From: Albifimbria verrucaria
Lineage: Eukaryota; Ascomycota; Sordariomycetes; Hypocreales; Stachybotryaceae
Direction of reading: 5' to 3'
NCBI GenBank assembly: GCA_020081605.1
Contig: JAHREC010000016.1
Coordinates: 434,001 to 498,000, forward strand
DNA length: 64,000 nucleotides
Part shown: in pieces, positions 43,611 to 55,388 of the stretch
How positions within the stretch are numbered: position 1 is the stretch's first letter
Layout of the letters: each line of letters begins with the position of its first letter
The notes under the pieces: generated by a model
Database searches by the model: none
What the model was told of the DNA's origin: nothing
The model's input: only the letters and a program-made list of their open reading frames with translations
Made by a program: the position numbers and the translations under genes

Positions 43611-44324
43611 ATGCTTTTATCTCGGTCTCACTCACTCAAAGGCCGCATCTTCAACCGCGTTCGGTTCCCCGTACCGCGCAGCCCCTGTCGCCCGTTCACC
43701 ATGACACAGCACACACAAGAGCCAGTCATCACCAAGGTGACTGACCTCCCCACCAGCGAGGCGAAATGGGTCACTCTGAAGAAGATCGAGTACGTCGATC
43801 AGGTTGGCACCTCGCGCACCTGGGAGGTAGCCACGAGAAAAACTAGAGGCAAGGCCGGTGTCGACGCCGTGGCTATGGGCAACATCCTCCTTCACCCATC
43901 ACGACCACCCTCCACCATGATCGTCATCCAGTACCGCCCACCGCTGGACGCCTACACCGTGGAGTGGCCCGCGGGTCTTATCGACGCCGAGGAGACGGCG
44001 GAGCAGGCCGCCGTGCGCGAGTTCAAGGAGGAAACAGGCTACGATTGCCGCGTCGTCAGCGTGAGTCCGGTGCAGGCCGCCGACCCAGGCATGACAAACG
44101 CCAACATGCAGCTCGTCATGGTGGAGGCGGAGCTGGGCGAGAGCGACCAGCTGCCGGAACAGCGCCTCGACGACGGCGAGCGCATAGAGCGAGTTGTGAT
44201 TCCATTGGCCGAGTTCTACGACCGTTTGGTCGAGTACACGAAGCAGCCAAGGATGATCGTGGCCGCCAAGCTTTTCCACTTTGCTGCCGGCATGCATTTC
44301 GCCCAGACGCAAAAGTACTTCTAG
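43611..44324 (+). CDS. Nudix hydrolase, ADP-ribose pyrophosphatase type
   Basis: Cleaves ADP-ribose to AMP and ribose 5-phosphate. A clean frame with the complete Nudix box (GLIDAEETAEQAAVREFKEE-TGY, pattern GX5EX7REUXEEXGU) near 43974, preceded by the WEVATRKTRGKAGVDAVA strand typical of Ysa1-type enzymes and followed by DPGMTNANMQLV. Two starts are possible. The ATG at 43701 (MTQHTQEP) gives the usual 207-residue cytosolic enzyme. The ATG at 43611 adds 30 residues rich in Arg and Ser with no acidic residue, which looks like a mitochondrial targeting peptide. Confidence 0.9.
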   Translation: MLLSRSHSLKGRIFNRVRFPVPRSPCRPFTMTQHTQEPVITKVTDLPTSEAKWVTLKKIEYVDQVGTSRTWEVATRKTRGKAGVDAVAMGNILLHPSRPPSTMIVIQYRPPLDAYTVEWPAGLIDAEETAEQAAVREFKEETGYDCRVVSVSPVQAADPGMTNANMQLVMVEAELGESDQLPEQRLDDGERIERVVIPLAEFYDRLVEYTKQPRMIVAAKLFHFAAGMHFAQTQKYF

Positions 44325-44585
44325 ACAGACCTCATCTTGTCCAGTCATGACCAAGGACTCAGATTACGACGGGTTCCGACGAATTCTTGAGGCGCATGTT
44401 GAAGAGTTTAGAACGATTTGTAATGAAGCCAAGTCACGAATCGAATGAGAAGCATGTGAATATAGAGGTATTTGGTGATATCAAATGTGTTTAAATAAGT
44501 ATCAAGGCGCTATGATTTGTTTTTCTTTTGTAATTCCAACCCTCCAGTCATGATAATAGACTTGAACTTTTACACGGCACGCACT

Positions 44586-46117
44586 TCATAGTCCTGCGTC
44601 AACATCGTACTCGACATCGCTCCGGATAATGTACTTCGCACCACTCCTTACGCCTGTTCCTCGTGTAGCAGCGCCCCTTGCTGTCACCATGAGGGAACAA
44701 GGCGATCGATCCAGCAATCGGTCGCACAGGATAAGCGTTCATGATGCCTTCACGTGCGCTGGGCGTAAAGAACGTTGTTTCTCCACCCTCGAAATCGTCA
44801 TTTAGATAAACGAGGAATGTGAAAAGACTGGATTGTTTCGCCTCCGGAGGCGAAGAGTCGTACATGTAGGCGCCCGTCTTAGGATGTAGGCCCGAGGGCG
44901 GCCAGGCGCCATCAAAGTGGCACCGATACTCGGCTCCCGGCACATATCGATACACTCTGAAGCGTCGGTTGATGCCACGAGCCTTCTTGCCGGATACTTG
45001 TGCAGGGACAAAGGCCTTGACCCGATCCCAAAGAGAATCGTGGAAAGCCTGATCAATCATCCAGTACACGTTGTGCGCAAGGATGCTCGAGCCGCTACCA
45101 TCATCCCGGAGGGGCAGTCTGGCAGGAAGCCGACCTTTTCCATCGAGGCAACAATGGATGTACATTCATCGGCGGAGAGAACATCCCTCATCAGGGACAG
45201 ATTCGGTACGGACGGATGTTTATGGAAGGTCGTGGCTGGCGGTGTTTGTGAGAGAGGGACGGCATTGTCGTCGCTAAGGTAGAGAACGGCGTCGTGAAGA
45301 TTCGGAGGTTTGCGCTGGGCACCAACAACGGTTTCTAGAACGCGAAACTTCTCCTTGACTCCTCTGGGCACGAGGAGAAGATGCTTCCATCGGTGACTCG
45401 GTCGTGTAGGTTTAGCGCAAGCCGCTCGGTATCGTTTCGGAGATTCCATTCATCGTGAAGTGCAATCGGATCGGTCGCATCGAGGCAAAGGGCGGAGGGG
45501 CGAAGATCGTGCGTCCCGGTAACTCTCAGAACAGAGTCAAGTACTCGTAGCAGCTCGAGCTGTTCTTTTGTGCGAGGAGGCATCGCCAGCTGGCCCGATT
45601 CCAGCAGGACCCGGTCCGATGACAGTCCGCTTGTCACATCCAGGTCGCGCACCCAGCGGCAGAGGGCACCAAGCTTGGGTGCCTCATTGCGAATGCGCAT
45701 CTCGGCCAGCAGGACCAGCGCATCGGTATACTTGCCATCCACCAGCGCTCCAGAGATCCTGGCCGTGAGGTTTCCGGCATCAGCAGATGCTACTGCGCCA
45801 CCGTTGCTGTTGGTGCCGGTGGTGCAGGCCTGGCGAAAATCGTAGACGGCGGACCGCAGCTCCTGCAGGCCTTGGACTTGATGACGGCGGGGTTCCCGGC
45901 GAGGGTCTGAAGGGTCTCGACGGTTACATCGAGTTCTTCGGTGGAGATGACGGCGCTCAAGTTCTTGATCGCAGACCCGTCCTGGGCAGCGGCGTCGGGG
46001 CTATCGGCTTGACCAGCAGCCGTTGGTGGCGAGAGCTTGGTCTTCTTGAGCGCATCGCCTTGGGCGGCCTTGCCCTGGTCGAGCTTTCTCTTGGCGGACT
46101 TCTTCGACTTGGACATG
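44586..46117 (-). CDS. 2-oxoglutarate/Fe(II) dioxygenase, prolyl-4-hydroxylase-like
   Basis: Start at 46117 (MSKSKKSAKRKLDQGK), a basic, likely nuclear N-terminus. A helical middle region (about residues 60-200) precedes a P4H-type jelly-roll: YRYVPGAEYRCHFDGAWPPSG carries the HxD pair, FLVYLNDDFEGGETTFF the core strands, and near 44660 LLHEG and KYIIRSDVEYDV supply the distal His and the 2OG-binding basic residue. At least six one-base gaps occur: near 45865, 45385, 45115, 44680 and 44660 among them. Each is in or next to a short G or C run, and the protein reads on sensibly after each. As deposited, the last iron ligand is out of frame. Confidence 0.8.
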
Positions 46118-46835
46118 ATTAGCAATTGCTAGGCTGATGCAAATGCAGTCCAGATGGTGAAGAGAGAGAAAGTGAAGTGATTGTGGGCTGAGCTTATCGT
46201 GGAGGGAGGGAGGGAGACTTTTGTGGATGGAATGAATTAATTGTTAACAAAAATGTTCCCCGCCACCCGATTGGAGACTAGTTTGGTCGAGACCCCGGAT
46301 TCGCTCGCCTTCAGTCAACAAGGGTCTCTCAGCTTAACAGAAACAACCTGGAGTGTCGTGCCATGTTTGCCTGCTCCCAACGCTACATAAATGGAATTCA
46401 AAATAAAGAACTGATGAAAATGCATTTAAACTCTTTGATACCTTTATTCAATTTAAAACTCTTAGATACATAAAAAATGACACTCTTGTTGCAACATAAA
46501 TTACACTACTAATTGTACTATTTCTTAGCCAGGCCGTCGTTTCTCTAGTCCTGTTCTTCCAGCGACCATCAGGGCCGAACCTGTTGCTTCACGACATCTT
46601 GATGAATGACAACAGTCTTCGCTAACGCAAGTGTTGGGAGTTCATCATTTTTTTAAGACGGTAGAATGAAATCGACTAGTCCATAAGCTCACACCTGGTA
46701 AGTCCGCTATGCACCCGGAAGTATTATTAAAATGCCGACTGTGGCCCGCCGTTAAAATGTCAGATCCCCCTCACAGAGACCTACCTTCGTAACCACTATC
46801 TCGAGCTACTAGACTCGACTATCCAGCTTTCAAAA
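46118..46835. other. intergenic between divergent genes
   Basis: Upstream sequence of the dioxygenase and nitronate monooxygenase genes; GA-rich stretch near 46200; no gene seen. Confidence 0.4.
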
Positions 46836-47892
46836 ATGACTATTCCAACCAGCTATCTCCCATGGGTTGTTACACCTCTAATAGTTAATGCCCCAATGGC
46901 CGGTTTTGCCGGAGGCAATTTGGCTGCAACCGTTACGCTATCCGGAGGCCTAGGCATGATCGGTAGTATGAATGACATGAATGAGCTGCGTAAGGAGTTG
47001 CGCATTGCAAAGAGAAGCTCACAGCCGCCTCAACCGAGGCAAAATTCAGCACCCATGATACCTTAGCACTCGGTGTCGGCTTTCTCCCATTCATCACTAA
47101 GCTTGATGAGGCCCTTCCCGTTCTACGCGAGTACAAGCCGGCTGTGGTTTGGCTCTTTGCGGCCAAAGAGCTCGGGGAGTATGTCGAATGGGCTGAGCAA
47201 ATCCGAGCCGTGACGCCTGACAGTAAAATCTGGGTCCAAGCCGGCAGCGTGTCGGCGGCGTTGACTATCGCTAAAACCGTGCAACCGGCAGCAATCTGTC
47301 TCCAAGGAGCAGATGCAGGCGGACACGGTTTCGAGAAGGGTGCAGGCATCATCACCCTCTTCCCAGAAGCTGAGGATGCTTTCAGCAGGGAAGGAATTAC
47401 CGATGTTGCTCTCCTCGCTAGCGGCGGTATCGTTGATGGTCGTGGTGTGGCAGCGGCTCTCGCCCTTGGAGCACAAGGTGTCATTGTCGGCACGCGCTTC
47501 CTCACCTCCAACGAAGTAAACATTCATCCTAAATATCAAGCTGCCATTCTCGAAGCCCGAGACGGCTCACAGGTTACCACCCGATCCAAGCTTTTGACGA
47601 ACTCAAAGGTCCCAGTATCTGGCCTAAGGAGTACGATGGACGAAGCCTAGTAATCCAGAGTTATGTGGATTACGAAAACGGTTTACCAATAGATGACATT
47701 AGACGACTACATGCAGAAGCACTCAGCAGCGAAGATAAAGGATATGACACTGGCTTAAATGGCAGAGCCGCTATATGGGCTGGAAGTGGAGTTGGCCTTG
47801 CAAATGAACTCCAACCTGCAGCGGACATCGTGGAGAGTTTAAGAAAGGAAGCAACAGTTATTTTGAAGCGAACACACGAAAGGGTCGCCTAA
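46836..47892 (+). CDS. nitronate monooxygenase (2-nitropropane dioxygenase family)
   Basis: FMN-dependent oxidation of alkyl nitronates. The TIM barrel starts at NAPMAGFAGGNLAATVTLSGGLGMIG, then GVGFLPF, CLQGADAGGHGFEKGAG (conserved His of the active site) and the phosphate-binding ASGGIVDGRGVAAALALGAQGVIVGTRFL. C-terminal lid with GLPIDDIRR and AAIWAGSGVG. About 350 residues, normal length. Frame breaks at the A-run near 47015 and the T-run near 47592 each need one extra base. Confidence 0.88.
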
Positions 47893-48104
47893 GTTGGTTA
47901 CAGTGTATAGTTACATACTCTAGGTCATTATCCAGCTATCCATATCCAGCTCATTGCTGGGTGACTTATATATAAGCTGCCATAATCATTACACAACCCT
48001 TGATTTATGGGTTGCGTAAAACTTTACATGCTAATATTACCCATACCAATCCAAACTACTTGTTTTATTAGGCGCTCCTACACAATATATTCGTCTAAAA
48101 GCAT
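47893..48104. other. short intergenic between convergent genes
   Basis: About 210 bases, AT-rich; nothing seen. Confidence 0.4.
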
Positions 48105-51100
48105 CTAAGATTTTAACCCATTTTTCACAATTGCGAGTTCTCCATGCAAGCAGAAGACTATATCATCCTCTGCCGTTTTCACAGGAATCACATCATTTCC
48201 AGTTGTCATATAGTCATCCGGAACGTAGAAATGCTGTTTAGGTTCGTTCATTGCGACATTTTTGACCGCAATTGTAGATACCCAAGAATCCCTTTGCAGA
48301 ACCACAAAACTCTGCATACGCGGCGCATAACCCAAGAACAGCTTGCAAGGGTCAAAGCATTGACGATGAATTGGTGAAACACTTGCCAGCTGCTCTTTTC
48401 TTCGTTCTTTAGGTCGAATAGAAATGTTGCAGAAGAGGTAGCGCATCCCAGCTCATAAATCACTCCTAGTATCAAGACGTGGGTATCATCATTATGGAAA
48501 CCGTCCACATGATAAGTCGTTGCAATACCGCCCTCAGGCAGTACGTAGTCTAGGTTAAAGTTGAAAGAGTCGGTCCTTTCCGGAAAGTCATGCGCACTAT
48601 ATGATCTTATTTTATCGTCGCATATCATCAGAAACTGGTCTTCGGCTGGAAGTGGTAGCCACCGCCAGATCTTGTATTGTTCTCTATCGATGGTCAGGGT
48701 TCCAACGCATTTGACATCTTTCATAGAATAAACTTCAGTCGAAAGTGTCCTTGATATGAGGAGAAAGTTCCCATTTGGTGTAAATGCGAGCTGTCTAATT
48801 GGTGCTCCCGCAGGTCTTTGTAGGAGTACAGTCTCGCTCTCTAACTGTGCTGGCTTTCCACTAGCAAGCTTTCGTACTTGGACAATGCCAAAGACGTCAC
48901 TTGAAGCTATCATATCCTGCTTGCTCACTGCTAATTCCGTAATGAATCTCGCTGATGAATGCGAATATAGTGTCGATATTTCTTGTCCATTGCGGGTGTT
49001 GAAAGCAATGATTTGCCCAGTATATGTACCAGCGAATACCAAAGGGAGTGAAGGATGTGAACAGATGGCAGTAATCCGAGACGTTTTAGAAACTTCATAC
49101 CGGCCCTCTTTTGCCTGCATATAAGGAGCATCGTCGCCAACGCTATGTTCCTCTTCAATATTCTTGCGAACAAGAACAGACGGGGACCATACACGCATGT
49201 TTGAATCCATGACTTCCACGATGCTCGAGCCGTCAGATGCAAAGTTGAGGATCCTAAAGGATGAATGGGGGCACAAAACGTGGTACAAGAGGGTCAGTGA
49301 GCTAAACTCCCAGATCTGCATGTTCCCTCGCATGTCTGTAGTTGCCAAAGTTCGCCCATCCGGCGAACACGACGCTGAAAGCAATCCAACGTGGTTGGGA
49401 GGTTCATGGGTATTTACCAGGCTGCTTGACCATGAATCATAAAGCGATAATTTGTGGTTCGTATAGGCCACCAGAAGTAGCCCAACCTCTGGGTTCGGAT
49501 TGAACAAGAGTGCAGATGCAAGCCGGTCTTTATCGTCCCGGGCCCAACCTATGAGCTCGTTACTACCGAGCTCCCAAAGACACACAACGCCGCCTCGGTA
49601 TGCCAGAGCTAAAACTTCCAAGTCAGGTGATACAGATGCTAGGAACGGTGCCCTGCCCCAGCCCACGTCCTGCATTAGGACACTGTCAAATGGCCGATAC
49701 GGAAACGAATGATTATCAAGTGGAGTTCCATCCTTAATATTCCATCGTAGAAGGAGGCCATGCTGAGCCACGGCAATGACCTGACTGGCGGAACTTGTAA
49801 GAAGAATGCATCTAAATCTTAATCTATGTTCCCAGATAGTGTTTCCATTCAAGTCTCGAAAAGTGATCATTTTGGTCGTACAGGCAACGATCCAGTTCTC
49901 GGCAAGATGAATTAAATCAACTGCATGCTCCAAACGAAGCACCTTTTCTTTATGATAGCTCCAGTTATTGTATATGTTGATATCGCCGGAATCCATACCG
50001 ACTGCAGCTAGACTTTCGCCACAGGAGATACAAGAAGGAGCATCATCTCCGAAGTCAACGGTGGTAACACAATCGTCCCACGCTTCATTTTTAAAGCCTA
50101 CCACAGCTAGATCATCAGGTCGTCTCCCAAATTGTCTGCTGATTGCGGACTGAGAGGGACACATGGGTGGGATGAGAAAATGAATGGAGGACGGGCGTTC
50201 AAGCAAGGCAGAGCCAAACTTGGTGACAAGCCTGCTAAGATCCACAGACCAAGCCTCAACATTTCGGACTTGATCACTTAATGGCAAACGATATTTTGCT
50301 CGTTGGGCTAGGTATGCCTTGAAATTCTTCGCAGCTCTGATCAGGTAATGTAAATTGCCTTTATGGGCGACATGCTCGACCCATGACATAGCATTGCTGT
50401 GAAAGAATTGATCCATTGCCACAAGCAAATCATCTGCTTCTGGAGATACTCCGGAGACGTGTTCAGAAAACTGTGTTATCGCATAGTCCAGGAGTGGGGA
50501 CGGCTCATTATGTTGTTGTCGAGGTGCTAGAAATTTCCTATTCCGCGGCCGCTGCAGTTCTGTAGATGAAAGTAGCTGGAGGCATGTCAAGGCTAGTTGC
50601 TGATCTGCTTGAGACTTTGATATTGCAAATTCTCCAGCAGCTTCGGATAAAAGGAATTCTCTTGCAGTGGGATGAATGATATCAACCACCCCAGTTGCTT
50701 CATCAACAGTGATGAGTTGACCACAGAGTCCGATGACAGCACCCTTGGCACTCGGCAAATGAGTTTTAACGTCCAATTTCAAGGCATTTGATAGCTCTGG
50801 TATTGTAAGCTTTCTGGCGCTCGCAACAATCCAGACAAGCACAGCCTTTGCGATATGCTTTTCTTTCTTATTCTCAGCCATTGTGCGGACTGTTCGCTCA
50901 TAATATGGCATCATTCCCTCAGGAATTCCATCCAAAACTTCCATAATACTTTCTTGTGAGTAAATTTGCTCGAGCTCGTCTAAAACAAGCCGCACCCACA
51001 GGAAGGATGCGTTGCAGCGCTGGAGAATCTTTGTAGCGAGCTCTTCTCTGTCTGCAGTGGAATCGAATGATAGGTTGCCTATTCGGCTCTGGATGTACTT

Positions 51101-53067
51101 TTCGATGTCTTCAATACTATTTTGTTTTGGAATCTCAAATATTGTCATTGAGGCAGTGGTTTCGAGTGGACGGTAAAGTCGCTGCATGTCGGAGATATTA
51201 CGACTCGTAATGAAAATCCTCCAACGGAAACTTGGACTGACCCCTTTCAGCATTGTAAAGAATTCCTGGTAATTGAAACATTCATCGATAGCATCAATTA
51301 CCAGATACTGGGTAGTCATAACACCAGCCTGTGCAACAAGCTACAAGTCAATCTCTGTTAGAGGTATCGAGTGATAGACTCACCTGTAATATTCCTTTCT
51401 TGAAGACCTTGGTCCAGATGGTCAATGCATCATCCATGTCAAAGGAAGAGCCATCCTGACATAGCCTAACTAGCTTCTCGCGAATAGTTGCGTTTGACAA
51501 TGCCATCTGGTAAGATATTGACCTTAAAAAGCCAGCTAATGACCTCGATCCAGTACTACTAAGATGAAAGAAGTGGTAGGCGCACTCCAGTCGAAAAGAT
51601 ATCAGCTCGGATATGACATGTGAGGCAAGATAAGTTTTGCCAGTTCCAGGATTTGCATGAACCCAATAAAGAGACAAGTTATGTTTAAGATCTAAGTCTT
51701 CTGGATCGTCGGTGATGAAGTCAGCTGCAGAGTCTCGCCACTCTTGGAAATCGTCTCTAGAATCTATCCACCGACAAGACCCTCTACCTGGGAGTATTGT
51801 TCATCAGGTTGATCAGCCACACCTAAATATGACCTGAGCGTTTTCATCTGCTCCAACAGTTTGTCCCTTTGCGCCTTAGAGACTGAATACCGTCAGCAAT
51901 GAGAATGACATGCAATCGGGCATGTAATAAGTACCATCTTGAAGTAGGTGTGGACAGCACCTCCAAGTGCGTTTTTCAACGTGATATAGTTAGGATCTTC
52001 CTGGCTCTCAAATTTACAGATATCTTTATGATTCGCATTGAGATATTGGGCTCTCTCATATCTGTATCCAGGTCCTGATATTTCATGGCTTATCAGTTTT
52101 GAGTAGTTCCTAAAATCAGCATTTGAAAGTTCTGCTTACCTAGAATCGCAGAAGCCTTTTTTACTACGATAACAGACGTGATACCTATGCTCATTGGCAA
52201 AGTCTCGTAGAATGAGAATATTGGGATGTTATTGACGCATTTCCCGAAGTCGTCATTCAGCAGCTGTGCAGATACCGAACTTGTGGTGAGATCGGTCAGG
52301 AACTGGTGCGAGGGAACAATCCCAGAAGCACTCAGGATATTTTTGAAGATACCAGCGTAGTCAGAGCCTCTATGAGGTGTGGCTAGGAAGAAGATACATT
52401 TAATGCGTCCGTCCAGTTCCGCTACTTCTTTTGAGAGAATGAACGCCTTGAGTAATACGTAAAGATTTAGTATTGTTTCCAAGTTTTACGGAGAGTCCCT
52501 GACCAACCTTCTTAATTACCAAGCCTCCCATAGAATGGCCAAGTAGGATAATTGGTGCCTGCAAAACGTCAGCCGTGGCCTTGGAATACCAATGACAAAA
52601 CAACTAGAAACTCACGTCTACATTGCTCCTGAGATATGGTGAGTTACGCATTTCCTCTAAAAGCGACTGGCCAAAGTCGTGAACATTTAGGATACTAGCA
52701 TTACTGCTCTTCCAATCCGCGTCATATCCAAAACTGTGTATGTTTACATGGTGGAATTCTTGTTCAACGGGTAGCCAGAACTGAGGCCAGAAGAAACGTG
52801 GGTCGTTTCCTTTTGCCAAGTCTTCACAGAAGCGCCGCGTAACCCGTGTACAAATATCAGGTCTACAAGAGGTTCCGGAGACGAATGTAAGAGTCGTAGC
52901 CCGAGGGGTCCTCGTGATTTAGTACCGTTCTCGTCATCTTTATTGCGACGCCTTTGGGCCCATGAACTGGTGAAACGCTTCATTCTAGAGTTTTGTCGCG
53001 TATGCGTCGATTCCTCACAATTCGCCCAGATCTTACCTGGTTCGTTTCTCAGAGTGGCAGAATTCAC
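48105..53067 (-). CDS. NLR-like protein: alpha/beta-hydrolase, NACHT, WD40 propeller
   Basis: Fungal STAND/NLR architecture. N-terminal lipase-like domain (DUF676/PGAP1-type): LVDLIFVHGLRG, nucleophile GHSMGGLVIKK near 52530, FLATPHRGSDYA. A linker helix region leads to the NACHT: W..DSR..F..W near 51770, P-loop ANPGTGKTYLASHV near 51640, Walker B VIDAIDECF near 51290, sensor ITSRN, and the winged-helix region with HPTAREFLL. From about 50100 to the end, a WD40-like propeller of degenerate blades (for example SPDLEVLALAYRGGVVCLWELG and SPDGRTLATTDMRGNMQIWEF). At least five introns, including ones between VDV and APIILLG, after VIKK, after ASAILG and after KKGILQ. Breaks at about 52818, 51784 and 48356 need one extra base; the last gives an 80-residue C-terminus ending at 48105. 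The start is uncertain; MKRFTSSWAQ near 52983 is an alternative. Confidence 0.85.
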
Positions 53068-53548
53068 TCTGCTGCCTGGGGATACAGATCTTGACGTGCC
53101 TGTGGTTCCCCGCTCAGTTTGAGGCTGCTCAAAGCATCGGTTTTTTTACGTTGGTGGTGTTCAAGTCAGAATACCTATATCCTTCGTCAGAAATTGCCGG
53201 TCTCCTAGGACGTGATTGCAAATCATATTCGTCAACTCGCCGACATCACGACCAAGGGACATAGTGTTGCCTGCAACTAGAGCTTGCGTGATTGCTGTCA
53301 TCGCAATCGGCGCTTAAGTGCTGGCTGTTAGCGAGTTCATTAAGCCCGCAGCCAATCACACACCATTCAGACCTGCAGTTGGTTCCTCCGTTGTCTCAAC
53401 CCTGGGCAGGGTAAGATCTTTAGCCACTGGAGTGGTTTCTCCGCACTTTGTGCCTTGGATAATATGTGGGCTCCTCAACAAACACAATAAATGAAGTAAA
53501 ACTGTATATTGAATACCCTGTGGTTAATAAATTGTTTCAATTTCCAAC
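53068..53548. other. intergenic between divergent genes
   Basis: Promoter side of the NLR-like gene and of the fructosamine-kinase-like gene; nothing recognised. Confidence 0.4.
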
Positions 53549-54956
53549 ATGAGTTTCGAAATCCTGGACCCTGCTATCCTTGCTGGTTAGTCACGATGAT
53601 CCTATCTGGGTTGATATTGCAGCTGCCCTAACCAACTCAATAGCCCTACCTTCGGGAGCCGATATAGTCTCTGTGACGAAGCACGGAAAGACAAACGTAT
53701 GATTTAATTGTCTTTCCTATCCTACAAACTAGTGTCTCTTTGTTGACAAGCCTTCGATATGCATCTGCAGCGTAATGCTATGCAACTGACATCGTGATAC
53801 CAGTGGTCGACAGGATTCCGAGTAAAAACTGATGTCAATGGGGCAGAAAGCGCCTATTTTGTCAAGGTAAGCATCTTGGTTATCATCTCTTCATTTTTAC
53901 CTTTTCTTGTTGACTTTTGTAGATTCTTGAGGGAGACCGAGCCGCTGAATCTGCCGAAGGAGAATATGAGAGTCAAAAAGCCCTCTCGGCGTATATACCC
54001 GATAACGTCGTTCATCCCACAGCCTGGGGCGTATTCGGGGAGGATAATACCAAAGCATTCTTTCTCACAAAGTACCGAGATTTGGAGAGTGTGATACCAC
54101 CATTGGACAAGTTTCTCACGGTTCTTAAGGATCTCCACAAACCCTCAACATCGCCAAATGGGAAATTTGGATTTCATGTCACTACGTTCTTTGGTGCGTC
54201 TCCCATGATCAATGATTGGTGCGATAGCTGGGAAGAGTTCTTTATAAGAGAATTCCGCTCCAACCTTGCATATGCTCAGGATAATCGAGGCCCCGATGAT
54301 GAGCTTGCTGAAGTTGCGGAGAAGTTCATTGCCACTGTTATTCCAAGACTGCTACGGCCTTTGCAATCTGGAGGACGAACTATAAAGCCCACATTATGCC
54401 ATGGAGACCTCTGGGATGGCAACATTCAACTTGATAGCGACACAAAAGCTCCCATCATATTCGATGCTTGTTGCTTCTATGGACACAACGAGAGTATGTT
54501 TTCCCGCTGAAATATCAAGCTAGACTAAAATTTTGAAAGTGGACCTGCAATGCATGAGAAATTCACGTTATGCGATGAGTTTAGGGTTCTTGGCATTATA
54601 TGAGAAGGAAGTGGGTGCTTCTGAGCCAAAGGAAGACTTTGATGATCGAAATGCCCTGTATTCAATGTTAGATCATGGTGTATCCCAATATTTTGAACTT
54701 CGCTAATGCACCAAGGCGTAATGACCTTCTCACAGCAGGCATGTGGTCACAATCGGCATTTCTTCTCCAAAGGTAGCCACAATCCCTTGTTGAAACTATT
54801 TTTACTGAGTTTCGCAGAGTTCGAGATGAAATGCTGCGGCTTCTTGAAAAACATCCGCCAGCAGAATATTTTGAAGACCCGAATATTATCAATCACGCGC
54901 TTGAGTCCAGCAATGGTGAATGCGGAGTGAAGAATGAGAAAAATGAGAAGAATTGA
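53549..54956 (+). CDS. fructosamine/ketosamine-3-kinase family protein
   Basis: Phosphorylates sugar adducts on protein amines, leading to deglycation. Start MSFEILDPAIL. Introns 53586-53622, 53697-53803 and 53867-53922 and one from about 54493 to 54538 join WSTGFRVKTDVNG, the ATP-binding lysine in YFVKILEGD, ALSAYIPDNVVHPTAWG, and the catalytic loop CHGDLWDGNIQLD with the metal-binding IIFDACCFYGHNE. The 3' end reads NALYSM and then, with one or two further breaks near 54670-54780, RNDLLTAGMW and EMLRLLEKHPPAEYFEDPN, ending at TGA 54954-54956. Length fits the family (about 330 residues). Confidence 0.8.
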
Positions 54957-55388
54957 GATGCTAATGAGCTGAAGAATGTTGAAAGAGCCGACTCAGGGAT
55001 TATAAGAAAGCCTGCTGATAAAGACGTTTAAACATGAGATATGAGTTTCACCTTCGGACTTCTTCTAACGTAGTAGAAACATGAAATAGCAACAGATACA
55101 AATACTCGTCTACTATACGTATCACGGGAGATCTGCTCCATGTTGGATTTGTTGTATTTCCAAATCATTGACGGACTGAAAAGGTAAATAATGTCGCATG
55201 TTTCTAAGCACTTGAAATATCTCGCTGTTTGCTAAAAAAAGAAGACCTATCGGATCAAATCCAGGTGGAAACAAGTCCACAACAAGACCCTTTCCCACAA
55301 GCTAATGCATTGCCTGAGCATCTCCAATTAGCGGAGTATCCATTTACCGCCACATAGGTCTAGAGAAGAAATCGATCGAGTTGATTCT
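54957..55388. other. intergenic between convergent genes
   Basis: AT-rich 3' flanks; nothing recognised. Confidence 0.4.

Noticed and set aside
43899..44354. 151-codon minus-strand ORF opposite the Nudix gene
   Set aside because: Antisense shadow of the Nudix box region.
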